Shown: one piece after another, positions 8,279 through 16,612 of the stretch
Layout of the letters: each line of letters begins with the position of its first letter
Numbering within the stretch: the stretch's first letter is position 1
Source: an uncultured Alphaproteobacteria bacterium
Lineage (GTDB): Bacteria; Pseudomonadota; Alphaproteobacteria; Rhodobacterales; Rhodobacteraceae
Direction of reading: 5' to 3'
Assembly (NCBI GenBank): GCA_902580265.1
Contig: CACHJY010000004.1
Location: 12,050-76,049, forward strand
Length of the DNA: 64,000 bases
Translations under genes and position numbers: made by a program
The notes under the pieces: model-generated
Told to the model about the DNA's origin: nothing
The model's database searches: none
The model's input: the letters and a program-made list of their open reading frames with translations, nothing else

Positions 8279-9895
8279 ATGAATAAACAAGATTTGACCA
8301 TTTTTAAATCCTTTGAGGATATTTGCAGAAAAACACCTTCTGCACCCTTTTTAATATCTCCTTCAAGAAATCAAAAAGGTATGACGACTTTCTCTTATCA
8401 AGAAACGTTTGAGAAAGCTAATAAGATATCAACTATTTTTTTAGATAATGGCTATGGCAACAATTTGCGAGTTGCTACTTTACTAGGGTCTACTCCAGCA
8501 CATTATATTGTCAAACTAGCACTAAATAAAATCGGAGTTTCAGTAGTGCCTATAAATCCTGATTATTCTCCTGACGAGACAGCGTATTTGCTAGCAGATA
8601 GTGGTTCTGTCTTAGCAATTTGTGCAGAGCATTACACGAAACAGCTCAAAACAGCCATAGCCTTCAAAGATCTTTCCGTTCCAATAGTCACCTTTGACGA
8701 AATTGAAACTATTCAAACACTTAAGCCCTTATCTGATCTTGGAGCAAAGGTCCACGGAAAAACTGAAGCAAGTTTACTCTATACTTCTGGAACAACAGGA
8801 AGACCTAAGGGATGCATATTATCCCATGAATATGAGCTAATGTGTGGCCAAGTCTATGCAAATATTGGAGCGCCAATAAGTTTGTCTTTTGGAAAAGATA
8901 AGATTTTGAACCCCTTACCGAGCTACCACATAAATGCTGGCATAGTTACGTTTTTTGCAGCCATGCTTACTGGGAATAGCCTCATTCAACCAGAGCGTTT
9001 CAGCATTTCAAGTTGGTGGGAAGATATCAATGAGACAGAAGCAACAATTTTTCATTATTTAGGTGTTATTATCGCTGTTTTATTGTCTGATCAGTCTGCA
9101 ACAAAAGCATCTCTTGGCAAACTTAGGGTCGGATTCGGTGCAGGAGTGGAACCCGCTTTGCATCAAGAATTTGAGACCCGATTTGGTATTCCATTAATAG
9201 AGTGCTGGGGCATGACGGAAATGTGTCGAGTGCTCTATAATAACGAGGAACCGAGGCAGATCCATACCAGAGCAATGGGAAGACCCCGTGAAGATCTCCA
9301 AGTTAAAGTAGTAGATGAAAATGATCAGGAAGTTGCACGAGGTAGGCCAGGTGAAATGGTAGTCAGGCATTCAGAGAAAACACCTAGAGTGGGTGCTTTT
9401 AGTGGGTATCTGAACAAAGAAAAAGAAACTGAAGAAGCATGGGACAATGGTTGGTTTCATACTGGTGATACGGTGACTATGGACGAAACAGGGATGTTGT
9501 ACTTTGTCGATCGAGCAAAAAATATTATCAGGCGTGCTGGAGAAAATATCGCTGCGGCAGAAGTTGAAAACTGCCTCTTTGAAATAGAAATTGTGTCCAA
9601 GATTGCTTGCATAGCAGTGAAAGATGCTATCAGAGAGGAAGAAGTTATGGCCTGCGTAGTTCTTGAAGACGGCAAGAAGAAATCTAAAGAGGTAGCAGAA
9701 ATTCTTTTCAATCATGCCTTAGAAAAGATGGCTTACTTCAAGGCCCCAGGGTATATCTTATTCATGGATGATCTTCCAGTAACTGGAACCCAAAAAGTTG
9801 TTAAACATAAGATTTTTGAACCGGATATTGATCCCAGACACTTAAACGGAGTATTTAACTTTACTCATTTAAAAAAGAGAAAGCCTAATGATTAA
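8279..9895 (+). CDS. AMP-forming acyl-CoA synthetase/ligase
   Basis: ANL-superfamily enzyme that activates a carboxylic acid with ATP and joins it to CoA. The core motifs are all present: phosphate loop YTSGTTGRPKG, adenine-binding ECWGMTE, the aspartate of HTGD, the hinge region VDRAKNIIRRAGENI, and a C-terminal lysine in TGTQKVVKHK that is probably the adenylation lysine. The ATG at 8279 gives 538 residues; an in-frame TTG at 8225 would add 18 residues that do not look conserved, and neither start has a strong ribosome site. The substrate is unknown; the general look is of the crotonobetaine/carnitine-CoA or medium-chain ligases. It overlaps the next small gene by 8 bases. Confidence 0.92.
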   Translation: MNKQDLTIFKSFEDICRKTPSAPFLISPSRNQKGMTTFSYQETFEKANKISTIFLDNGYGNNLRVATLLGSTPAHYIVKLALNKIGVSVVPINPDYSPDETAYLLADSGSVLAICAEHYTKQLKTAIAFKDLSVPIVTFDEIETIQTLKPLSDLGAKVHGKTEASLLYTSGTTGRPKGCILSHEYELMCGQVYANIGAPISLSFGKDKILNPLPSYHINAGIVTFFAAMLTGNSLIQPERFSISSWWEDINETEATIFHYLGVIIAVLLSDQSATKASLGKLRVGFGAGVEPALHQEFETRFGIPLIECWGMTEMCRVLYNNEEPRQIHTRAMGRPREDLQVKVVDENDQEVARGRPGEMVVRHSEKTPRVGAFSGYLNKEKETEEAWDNGWFHTGDTVTMDETGMLYFVDRAKNIIRRAGENIAAAEVENCLFEIEIVSKIACIAVKDAIREEEVMACVVLEDGKKKSKEVAEILFNHALEKMAYFKAPGYILFMDDLPVTGTQKVVKHKIFEPDIDPRHLNGVFNFTHLKKRKPND

Positions 9896-10124
9896 AAAAA
9901 AGGATTATTATATTTTTGAATGGCTAGGGGTAATTACAGCAATCTTCTATTCAGTATTTGTAGCATTGAACCTAGGTTTGGAGGTTATAGGGTTTTTCTT
10001 ACTTTTAGTTTCCGCTATTTCAATTGGAGTATGGGCCTACTTAAATCGTCATCGTGGAATACTTTTATTACAATTCTTTTATTCCTGTGCTGCGATAGTA
10101 GGATTATTCAGGTGGTGGAGTTAG
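9888..10124 (+). CDS. Small hydrophobic membrane protein, function unknown
   Basis: A 78-residue protein with three likely membrane segments: about 12-28 (LGVITAIFYSVFVALNL), 32-50 (VIGFFLLLVSAISIGVWAY) and 58-75 (ILLLQFFYSCAAIVGLF), with a charged N-terminus MIKKKD. I do not recognise the family with certainty; the layout is like small PnuC-like or SemiSWEET-like pieces seen in marine alphaproteobacteria. Its start overlaps the end of the acyl-CoA synthetase by 8 bases, which suggests translational coupling, and it ends 4 bases into the convergent dehydratase gene. It is probably real because both the hydrophobic pattern and the overlap geometry are coherent. Confidence 0.6.
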   Translation: MIKKKDYYIFEWLGVITAIFYSVFVALNLGLEVIGFFLLLVSAISIGVWAYLNRHRGILLLQFFYSCAAIVGLFRWWS

Positions 10125-11098
10125 TCTTTATAGTCTTTTAATATTTCATTATATCTTTCGAATGAAATATTTGAGCCACATGCAATTATTCCAACTTTTT
10201 TTCCCTCACATTTCTTTTTATATCGCTCTAACAGTCCCGCTAAAGAGGTAGCACAGGCAGGTTCAACAATAAATCCAAGCCTATCTCTCATGGTAATCAT
10301 TGCTCTGCGTATTTCATCATCAGTAACTTTTTCAACTTGCTTTACTCTCTTTTTTGCGATGTTGAAAGAAAAGTCCATGGCCATTGGAGCGCCTAAGCTG
10401 TCGGCTATTGTTTCCACTTTATTAATTCTCACCGCACTATCACTTTCTAAGCTTTGTGCGAAACTATCCGCTCCTGTAGGCTCCACGCCTAACAGTTCGA
10501 CAGAAGAATTAATTTGTTCAAGATAGTGCGCCATGCCACCTATCAAACCACCTCCCCCGATAGGTATAATTAATATATCGATATCACCCATCTGATCTAT
10601 AATCTCAGCACAGCAAGTAGCTGAACCAATAATCATGTTTTCTTGATTAAATGGGTGAAGCACAAACCGGTTTTCATCCTTTTCTATTTTATCTAACTTT
10701 CTGAAGGCATCATCGACATTTTTAGCAAGTATTACTTCAGCACCAAGATTCCGGCATTTTTCAATTCTAAATGGATCAGCCGTCTTAGGCATTATGATTT
10801 TTGCAGATATACTGTATTTACTTGCACCCCAAGCAGTTGCAATACCATGATTTCCTCCCGTTACTGTGACAATGCCTTGTGCTTTTTTATGCTCTTCTAA
10901 AGACTCTAGCCCAATTGCCACTCCCCTCGCTTTAAACGAGCCCGTTTGCTGAAATAATTCCAGCTTTATAGATACCTCTGAATTATCTGGAAGAATTTCA
11001 TGGAAATCGTCTTCATTCAAATTAAGCATTGGAGTATTCACAATTTTTCCTCGCAATACTTCTCGTGCTCGATCGATATCATTTAACATACTTTGCAT
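10121..11098 (-). CDS. Threonine/serine dehydratase, PLP fold type II
   Basis: A 325-residue PLP enzyme of the threonine ammonia-lyase/serine racemase group. The Schiff-base lysine is in GSFKARG (near residue 56), the substrate-carboxylate loop is TGGNHG (near 81), the phosphate-binding glycine loop is GGGGLIGG (near 180), and a serine/cysteine pair that contacts the pyridine N lies near the C-terminus (IACGSN). There is no C-terminal ACT regulatory domain, so it is the short, catabolic type. The product would be 2-oxobutyrate or pyruvate plus ammonia. The ATG follows GAGAAAG. It lies 25 bases after the ABC importer operon in the same direction and may be cotranscribed, deaminating imported amino acids (inference). 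Confidence 0.9.
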   Translation of the reverse strand: MQSMLNDIDRAREVLRGKIVNTPMLNLNEDDFHEILPDNSEVSIKLELFQQTGSFKARGVAIGLESLEEHKKAQGIVTVTGGNHGIATAWGASKYSISAKIIMPKTADPFRIEKCRNLGAEVILAKNVDDAFRKLDKIEKDENRFVLHPFNQENMIIGSATCCAEIIDQMGDIDILIIPIGGGGLIGGMAHYLEQINSSVELLGVEPTGADSFAQSLESDSAVRINKVETIADSLGAPMAMDFSFNIAKKRVKQVEKVTDDEIRRAMITMRDRLGFIVEPACATSLAGLLERYKKKCEGKKVGIIACGSNISFERYNEILKDYKD

Positions 11099-11123
11099 TA
11101 TATCTACTTTCTCAATTTAAAAT

Positions 11124-12926
11124 TTAATACCCACAATCAGTTGTTAGTACATAGTGGTCTTTTGCTACCTCTTTATATTCCGAAGGCGCTGGATCATGGG
11201 ACAGATCATGAATAGGTGATGGAAGCGGTTTGAAGTTTAGATCTCTTTCCGACTTCCTCTTGTCTGGATCCGCAATAGGCACCGCTTTCAAAAGATCCTG
11301 TGTATAAGGATGTTGCGGGTTACGGAAGATCGATGGTCTAGGACCTATCTCTACCAGGCGACCCAGGTACATAACACCAACATCATGACTTACACGCTCA
11401 ACAACTGCCATATCATGACTGATGAATAAAAAGGATAATCCCAAATCAACCTGGAGTTCCATCATCAAGTTTAATACTTGAGCTTGTACCGATACATCCA
11501 ACGCACTTACCGCTTCATCCGCAATAATCAATTTAGGGTTAAGCGCTAGTGCACGCGCAATGGCTATCCGCTGACGCTGACCACCAGAAAGTTGATGCGG
11601 ATAGCGTTGCATAAAACTTCGTGGTAACTTTACACGATCAAAAAGATTTCCAATCTTCTCTTGCAATACTTCACGCTTCACCGTTCCGTAATTACGCAAC
11701 GGTTCCGCTACTTGATCAAAAAGTGGTCGTTGCGGGTTTAATGATGAGAAAGGATCTTGAAAGACCATCTGGATATTACTCCGGGCTTTCCGCATATCCT
11801 TTGGATTTAGTGATAGTATATTCTGGCCATCTAAATTCACATCCCCTGATGTTGGTTCTACCAATCGAATGAGCGAGCGTCCCACCGTTGACTTACCGCA
11901 CCCTGATTCACCAACAAGTGAGAGTGTCTTTCCTTTCATGATGGTAAAAGATACGTCTTCAACAGCGTGAACACGTGCTACCGTTCGTCTCAATACGCCC
12001 CCTTTAACCGGGTAGCGGGTCACCAGATTGTTCACTTTAAGCAGGGGCTCATTCGTTCCAACAATGGGCCTTAGGGCCTTTGTCTTTTTCTCTCCTACTA
12101 ACCGCATAGGTTCGGGGTATTTCTTACTTGCCATCTCTCCAAGTTTTGGAACTGCCGCTAAAAGTGACTTCGTATAATCATGCTGGGGATTATTGAAAAT
12201 CTCATGCACTGTTCCCTCTTCGACTTTCTTACCTGGTTGCATAACCACAACACGATCCGCCATTTGCGCTACCACCGCCATGTCGTGAGTAATAAACATC
12301 ACTGCCGTACCTGTTTCTTCCTTCAACCGATTTATCAAAGCGAGTATCTCTGCTTGAATGGTTACATCCAAAGCTGTTGTTGGCTCATCTGCGATCAAGA
12401 TTTTTGGTTGGCACGCTAGCGCAATTGCAATCATAACTCTTTGTCGTTGCCCACCAGATAATTGGAAGGGATAATCAAAAGCTCTTTTATCTGGATTAGG
12501 AATCTTTACGGCATCTAGTAACTCAACGGCGCTTGCCCATGCTTTTTCTTTATTTAGATTTTTATGCCGCCGGATAACTTCTGAAACCTGTTCTCCAACT
12601 GTAAAAAGAGGATTGAGAGAGGTCATAGGCTCCTGAAATATCATTGAAACTTCATTGCCTCTTATACCCTCAAGCTCTGCCTCTGATAATTGAGCTAGAT
12701 TGGTATTGTTGAATAATATATCTCCTGATGAAACCTTTAATATTCCCTCAGGCAATAAACTCATCAATGACAATGCTGTTACAGATTTTCCACACCCTGA
12801 CTCTCCAACTACACACAAAGTCTCACCTTCTTTTATCGTAAAAGAAAGATCATTCACAACTTTTAGAGTGCCGGCTCTTGTCCTTGCCTCTATATTCAGA
12901 TTATTTATTGAAACTAGGTTTTCCAT
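11124..12926 (-). CDS. Oligopeptide-type ABC importer, fused double ATPase (DppD-DppF-like)
   Basis: A 600-residue protein with two complete ABC ATPase domains that normally occur as separate DppD/OppD and DppF/OppF subunits. Walker A motifs [10 protein letters not shown] (near 38) and [10 protein letters not shown] (near 345), signature motifs LSGGQRQRV and LSGGQRQRI, and Walker [11 protein letters not shown] and [10 protein letters not shown] are all intact. Each half ends with the oligopeptide-transporter C-terminal region ([22 protein letters not shown]). It powers uptake through the two permeases encoded just upstream; its ATG overlaps their last stop codon by one base (TAATG). The second half and the end of the first are visibly more GC-rich than the neighbouring genes. 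Confidence 0.95.
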   Translation of the reverse strand: MENLVSINNLNIEARTRAGTLKVVNDLSFTIKEGETLCVVGESGCGKSVTALSLMSLLPEGILKVSSGDILFNNTNLAQLSEAELEGIRGNEVSMIFQEPMTSLNPLFTVGEQVSEVIRRHKNLNKEKAWASAVELLDAVKIPNPDKRAFDYPFQLSGGQRQRVMIAIALACQPKILIADEPTTALDVTIQAEILALINRLKEETGTAVMFITHDMAVVAQMADRVVVMQPGKKVEEGTVHEIFNNPQHDYTKSLLAAVPKLGEMASKKYPEPMRLVGEKKTKALRPIVGTNEPLLKVNNLVTRYPVKGGVLRRTVARVHAVEDVSFTIMKGKTLSLVGESGCGKSTVGRSLIRLVEPTSGDVNLDGQNILSLNPKDMRKARSNIQMVFQDPFSSLNPQRPLFDQVAEPLRNYGTVKREVLQEKIGNLFDRVKLPRSFMQRYPHQLSGGQRQRIAIARALALNPKLIIADEAVSALDVSVQAQVLNLMMELQVDLGLSFLFISHDMAVVERVSHDVGVMYLGRLVEIGPRPSIFRNPQHPYTQDLLKAVPIADPDKRKSERDLNFKPLPSPIHDLSHDPAPSEYKEVAKDHYVLTTDCGY

Positions 12927-13798
12927 TACCTTGACCTAAGTTTTGGGTTTAACGCATCATTAAGACCATCACCCACAAGAGATATAGCTAGCACCGTTAT
13001 AAAAATTGCTATTCCTGGAATTGTTACAGTATATGTGGCATCAAGAATATATATTCTATTCGACCCTATTACCTGACCCCAACTTATGACATTTGGGTCT
13101 GATAAACCTAGAAAAGCGAGGCCCGCCTCAAATGTAATTGCCGCCCCTACCAACAACGCTGACTGCACAATTATTGGTGCTGCCGCGTTCGGTAAAATAA
13201 CCCTGAAAATTAGAGCCAAGTTATTGCTTCCCGAGGCACGTGAGGCCAAGACAAAATCAAGCTCCTTTATTCTTAAAAACTCTGATCTTGTAATTCTAGC
13301 AACACTTGCCCAGCTCACTGCTCCTATCGCTAGGGTGATAGAAAGTACAGATGAACCAAATAATGCCACTATCACCATAGCAAACAATAAGGTAGGTAAA
13401 ACTTGAAAAAATTCGGTTAGTCTCATCAATGTTTCTTCTACCCAACCGCCATAAAAACCAGCAAATGAACCTATACCAACACCTATAAAACAGGAAACTA
13501 AAGCAGCTGAAAAACCTATTGCGATCGAAACACGCGCACCGTTGATAATTTGAGATAAAATATCGCGACCCAAATAATCTGTTCCTAATAGAAACCCATC
13601 GGCTCCCGGAGGTGAAAAAGGCATCCATACCATATCAAAGGGGTCAGTAGGATAAAAGAGCGGTCCAATAAAGCCCATCACCGCGATACCAACAAGAATC
13701 ATCAGTCCTGTGACGGCTGAGTAACTCTTGAAGAATGTCAGAAAAATTTCTTTGACAGGCCTGATAGCTGGTTCTTTAATTTCTTCATTTTCTAACAT
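12926..13798 (-). CDS. Oligopeptide-type ABC importer permease (DppC-like)
   Basis: A 290-residue inner-membrane permease. After a cytosolic N-terminus and a first helix (SAVTGLMILVGIAVMGFIGPLF) comes the DppC/OppC N-terminal motif with PFDMVWMPFSPPGADG and FLLGTDYLGRDILSQIINGARVS. Further helices follow, and the EAA loop reads EFLRIKELDFVLASRASG. It forms the transport pore with the DppB-like protein, 9 bases upstream. Substrates of this family include di- and oligopeptides, nickel and opines; the sequence does not decide. It is cotranscribed with its neighbours. Confidence 0.94.
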   Translation of the reverse strand: MLENEEIKEPAIRPVKEIFLTFFKSYSAVTGLMILVGIAVMGFIGPLFYPTDPFDMVWMPFSPPGADGFLLGTDYLGRDILSQIINGARVSIAIGFSAALVSCFIGVGIGSFAGFYGGWVEETLMRLTEFFQVLPTLLFAMVIVALFGSSVLSITLAIGAVSWASVARITRSEFLRIKELDFVLASRASGSNNLALIFRVILPNAAAPIIVQSALLVGAAITFEAGLAFLGLSDPNVISWGQVIGSNRIYILDATYTVTIPGIAIFITVLAISLVGDGLNDALNPKLRSR

Positions 13799-13807
13799 TT
13801 TGAAACC

Positions 13808-14782
13808 TCAAATTTTTATCCTTGGGTCTAAGGCTTTTAACGTTAAATCCGTTAAAAGATTTCCTACTGTTACCATGAGAGTTGAGAAAATCAGAATACC
13901 TAGTAAAACCGGTGTATCCCTAGATATAATTGAATTAAATGCTAATGTTCCCAAACCTGGCCAACTGTAAACCGTTTCTACCAGAATGGCTCCTGAGACA
14001 ACGGCAGAGAAGCTCAGTCCAGCGAAAGTTATAACCGGGGATAAAGAATTCTTTAATGCGTGCTTTAATAATACGTCCTTCTTTGATAGTCCTTTTGCTT
14101 TTGCAGTTCTAACAAAGTCCGCCCCCAGTACTTCTAACATGCTCGCTCTGCAGAGACGCGAATAATAGGCAAAAAATATAGAGGCCAGCGTTATCATAGG
14201 TAAAAATAAGTGTCTAAGTACATCAACGAAATGAACAAAGAAATTACTGCTTTCGATTGTTATATCCCTCATACCTGAGACCGGAAAAATAGGGATGTGG
14301 AGCGAGAACGCAATAAGTAAAAGAATTCCAGTCCAGAATACCGGAGCTGCGTATCCAAATAGTGAAAACATATTTACAAAAAGACTTGATAATCCGTTGG
14401 GGTTTTGAGCAGCGTAAACTCCCAAAAGTATGCCTACAAATAAAGACAATATCTGTGCTGAAAAAACCAAAAGTAAAGTGGCAGGAAATCTCTCCATTAT
14501 TAAATCAAATACTGGTAAGTTATAAAAATGAGAATGACCAAAATCCAATAAAGCAACCCTTACAATATAGTTAAACAACTGAATAAAAAACGGTTGGTCA
14601 AGTCCGTACCGCTTTCTAAGCTCGGCCATATCTTGCTCATCTGCACCCCCCATTGTTTGGGCAATTGTGTCGGCTATATCACCAGGAGCTAAATGCAACA
14701 TGAGAAAGTTTAAGACGACTACAACAAGCAAAACCAAAAGCATGGATAAAAGGCGCCTAATCAGTGAAACAAAAAATGGCAT
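13808..14782 (-). CDS. Oligopeptide-type ABC importer permease (DppB-like)
   Basis: A 324-residue permease of the DppB/OppB type. It starts with the family pattern of one helix (RLLSMLLVLLVVVVLNFLM) followed by HLAPGD, then the periplasmic segment ELRKRYGLDQP and LDFGHSHFYNLPV, and five more membrane helices. The EAA loop is visible in MLEVLGADFVRTAKAKGLSKKDVLLKHALKNS. Together with the DppC-like partner it builds the translocation pore. It is the second gene of the operon, 70 bases after the binding-protein gene; a strong hairpin lies in that gap. Confidence 0.95.
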   Translation of the reverse strand: MPFFVSLIRRLLSMLLVLLVVVVLNFLMLHLAPGDIADTIAQTMGGADEQDMAELRKRYGLDQPFFIQLFNYIVRVALLDFGHSHFYNLPVFDLIMERFPATLLLVFSAQILSLFVGILLGVYAAQNPNGLSSLFVNMFSLFGYAAPVFWTGILLLIAFSLHIPIFPVSGMRDITIESSNFFVHFVDVLRHLFLPMITLASIFFAYYSRLCRASMLEVLGADFVRTAKAKGLSKKDVLLKHALKNSLSPVITFAGLSFSAVVSGAILVETVYSWPGLGTLAFNSIISRDTPVLLGILIFSTLMVTVGNLLTDLTLKALDPRIKI

Positions 14783-14815
14783 ATATAAATAACTGAAATG
14801 AGTTGATGGGAAACA

Positions 14816-14840
14816 AGAAGGGGCAACTTATGCCCCTTCT
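14816..14840 (-). other. Intercistronic hairpin after the binding-protein gene
   Basis: A perfect 10-base-pair inverted repeat (AGAAGGGGCA / TGCCCCTTCT) with a 5-base loop lies between the substrate-binding gene and the DppB-like permease. It is followed in the transcription direction by only a short T-rich stretch (TGTTT), so it is unlikely to be a full terminator. Such hairpins after binding-protein genes commonly protect the upstream mRNA end or let only part of transcription pass, giving more binding protein than permease. That role is an inference from position. Confidence 0.65.
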
Positions 14841-14852
14841 CATCGTTTTGGT

Positions 14853-16427
14853 TTACTCTTTGATATATGTCATATCCATTGGAGAGCTGGTTGCCCAAAT
14901 TCCCATAGGAGGATTACCAACCTTATTGCTGTAAATGGTATGATAAGGCAGAGTATTTGTCCAATATACGGGCAAGTCGTTTGCTAGCATTTTTTGAAGC
15001 TCTGAATATAGAGCTTTTCGCTTAACCATATCGTTTTCTACTCCGGCCTTCTCCATTATAGCATCCACTTTTGGATTACTATATTGTTGAGTATTTGACC
15101 AGATTACTCCCTTTTTTATATTAGAAGTCTGATAGGTTCTGTGAACACCTATAACCGGATCCCCCCAATTAAAAACGGTATCCCAGGTTAGATCAAAATT
15201 ATGGTTGCTTACAGTTTGCGCCCATGACGGAAAATCAGCAGACTGCCTAACTGTAACGTCAATACCAATTCTCTTGAGTGCCGCCTTTGTGTATTCCGCA
15301 TTGGGTCTTAGACCGGGCCAACCGAAGTCTACAGTTAACCCAAAGCGCATACCGTCACTTCCTTTCTTATAACCGGCATCGTCAAGAATTTTATTGGCCT
15401 TATCAATATCGAAATCATACGCTTCGACATTTGGCTCATAATATGGACTTCCTGGGTGAATACCTGTACGCGCCTCATCAGCAACTCCGAGCATAATCGC
15501 TTTAAGAATAAAGTTTCTGTCTATTGCATAGGCGATAGCCCGCCTCACATTTACATCAGCCGTTTTTCCGCTTTTTGTATTGAAAGCTAGCCAATCGATT
15601 GGTCCGATGGCTGCATATCCATCAGGTGTTACGTTAAGGTTTGCGTTCTTTTTCAACCTATTAATATTTGTAGGTACATTTTCAAAAGCATAAAAATCAA
15701 TTTCGCCATTCTCAAGACCGATTGTTCTGGTTGCTGGATCTCTGATAATTTTTAGAACCATCTTATCTAGATATGGTCTGCCATCGATAAAAAAATCATC
15801 AAATCTCTCCAGTATTATATGTTCACCCGACTTAAATTCTACGAGCTTGAAGGGACCCGAACCAACAACATTCTCGGAGTTTTGTGGGTGCGCTGCTGGA
15901 TCTTGACCATCTCCATACACGTGCTCAGGTATTATTGCCATCAATTGTGATGACATGGCTAGCATTAGAGCGGGGTGAGGAGATGATAATTTTAAAACCG
16001 CAGTATGCTCATCAGGTGTTTCCACCGAAACAACAGGAGCGAACATAGTTTTGAACGGATGATGCTTCTTAATCGTTTCAAGTGAAAACTTGACGTCACT
16101 AGACTTAATTGGAACCCCATCATGGAAAACTGCATCTTTTACAAGGTTTAATTTAACTGTCTTTCCACCATCACTTATTTCCCATGACTGCGCAAGATAG
16201 GGCTGTGGTTCCCAATTATTGTCATATCGAATTGGTGTCGCAAAGAGTTGCGCTCCTGGAAACCCAGTCACAATACCTGATTGAACAGCTGGATTTAAAT
16301 GCCGTGGATTATTTCCTACAGCAGCTATCAGAGTACCGCCCTTTTTTGGCTCTGCAAAACTTACGCCTAATGACGTAAAAATAAGAGTAGCAGTGAGAAG
16401 TAACGTTTTTAAAAAATGTTTTTTCAT
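14853..16427 (-). CDS. ABC importer periplasmic substrate-binding protein (family 5)
   Basis: A 524-residue periplasmic binding protein of the DppA/OppA type (SBP_bac_5). Residues 1-25 are a signal peptide (KKHFLKTLLLTATLIF, cleavage likely after SFA). The mature protein opens with KKGGTLIAAVGNNPRHLNPA, then the family segments YDNNWEPQPYLAQSWEISDGGKTVKLNL and FHDGVPIKSSDVKFSLE, and VGSGPFKL. It captures the solute and delivers it to the permease pair. It is the first gene of the operon; the ATG follows GGTCGAG. It faces the amidohydrolase gene across a 185-base divergent region that holds an operator-like dyad. Substrate unknown. Confidence 0.95.
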   Translation of the reverse strand: MKKHFLKTLLLTATLIFTSLGVSFAEPKKGGTLIAAVGNNPRHLNPAVQSGIVTGFPGAQLFATPIRYDNNWEPQPYLAQSWEISDGGKTVKLNLVKDAVFHDGVPIKSSDVKFSLETIKKHHPFKTMFAPVVSVETPDEHTAVLKLSSPHPALMLAMSSQLMAIIPEHVYGDGQDPAAHPQNSENVVGSGPFKLVEFKSGEHIILERFDDFFIDGRPYLDKMVLKIIRDPATRTIGLENGEIDFYAFENVPTNINRLKKNANLNVTPDGYAAIGPIDWLAFNTKSGKTADVNVRRAIAYAIDRNFILKAIMLGVADEARTGIHPGSPYYEPNVEAYDFDIDKANKILDDAGYKKGSDGMRFGLTVDFGWPGLRPNAEYTKAALKRIGIDVTVRQSADFPSWAQTVSNHNFDLTWDTVFNWGDPVIGVHRTYQTSNIKKGVIWSNTQQYSNPKVDAIMEKAGVENDMVKRKALYSELQKMLANDLPVYWTNTLPYHTIYSNKVGNPPMGIWATSSPMDMTYIKE

Positions 16428-16525
16428 TTCTCGACCTTTCTGTTAATTGAATTTTTGCCCGATTTTCGCTTAAAGCCTCAATTAAATTAGATTGACCTTA
16501 GGTAAACCAATTTGCAATAGAAACA

Positions 16526-16546
16526 TTTGATTGATTATCATTCAAA
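16526..16546. promoter_or_regulatory. Operator-like dyad in the divergent region
   Basis: The 21-base sequence TTTGATTGATTATCATTCAAA has 10-base arms around one central base, with a single mismatched pair (positions 6 and 16). It lies between the divergent ABC importer and amidohydrolase genes, 98 bases from the first and 66 from the second, where a regulator could control both. No regulator gene is next to it. Dyads with a TGAT-N-ATCA core suit a dimeric helix-turn-helix protein, but no specific factor can be named. Confidence 0.5.
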
Positions 16547-16612
16547 AGTCACATTTAATATTAATGATATCAAGCTTTCGTATAAACAGAAGTTTTTTTT
16601 GAAAGGTTAGTT

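Noticed and set aside
9371..9715. A 114-codon minus-strand frame inside the acyl-CoA synthetase.
   Set aside because: It is antisense to a conserved ligase core and shows no recognisable domain.
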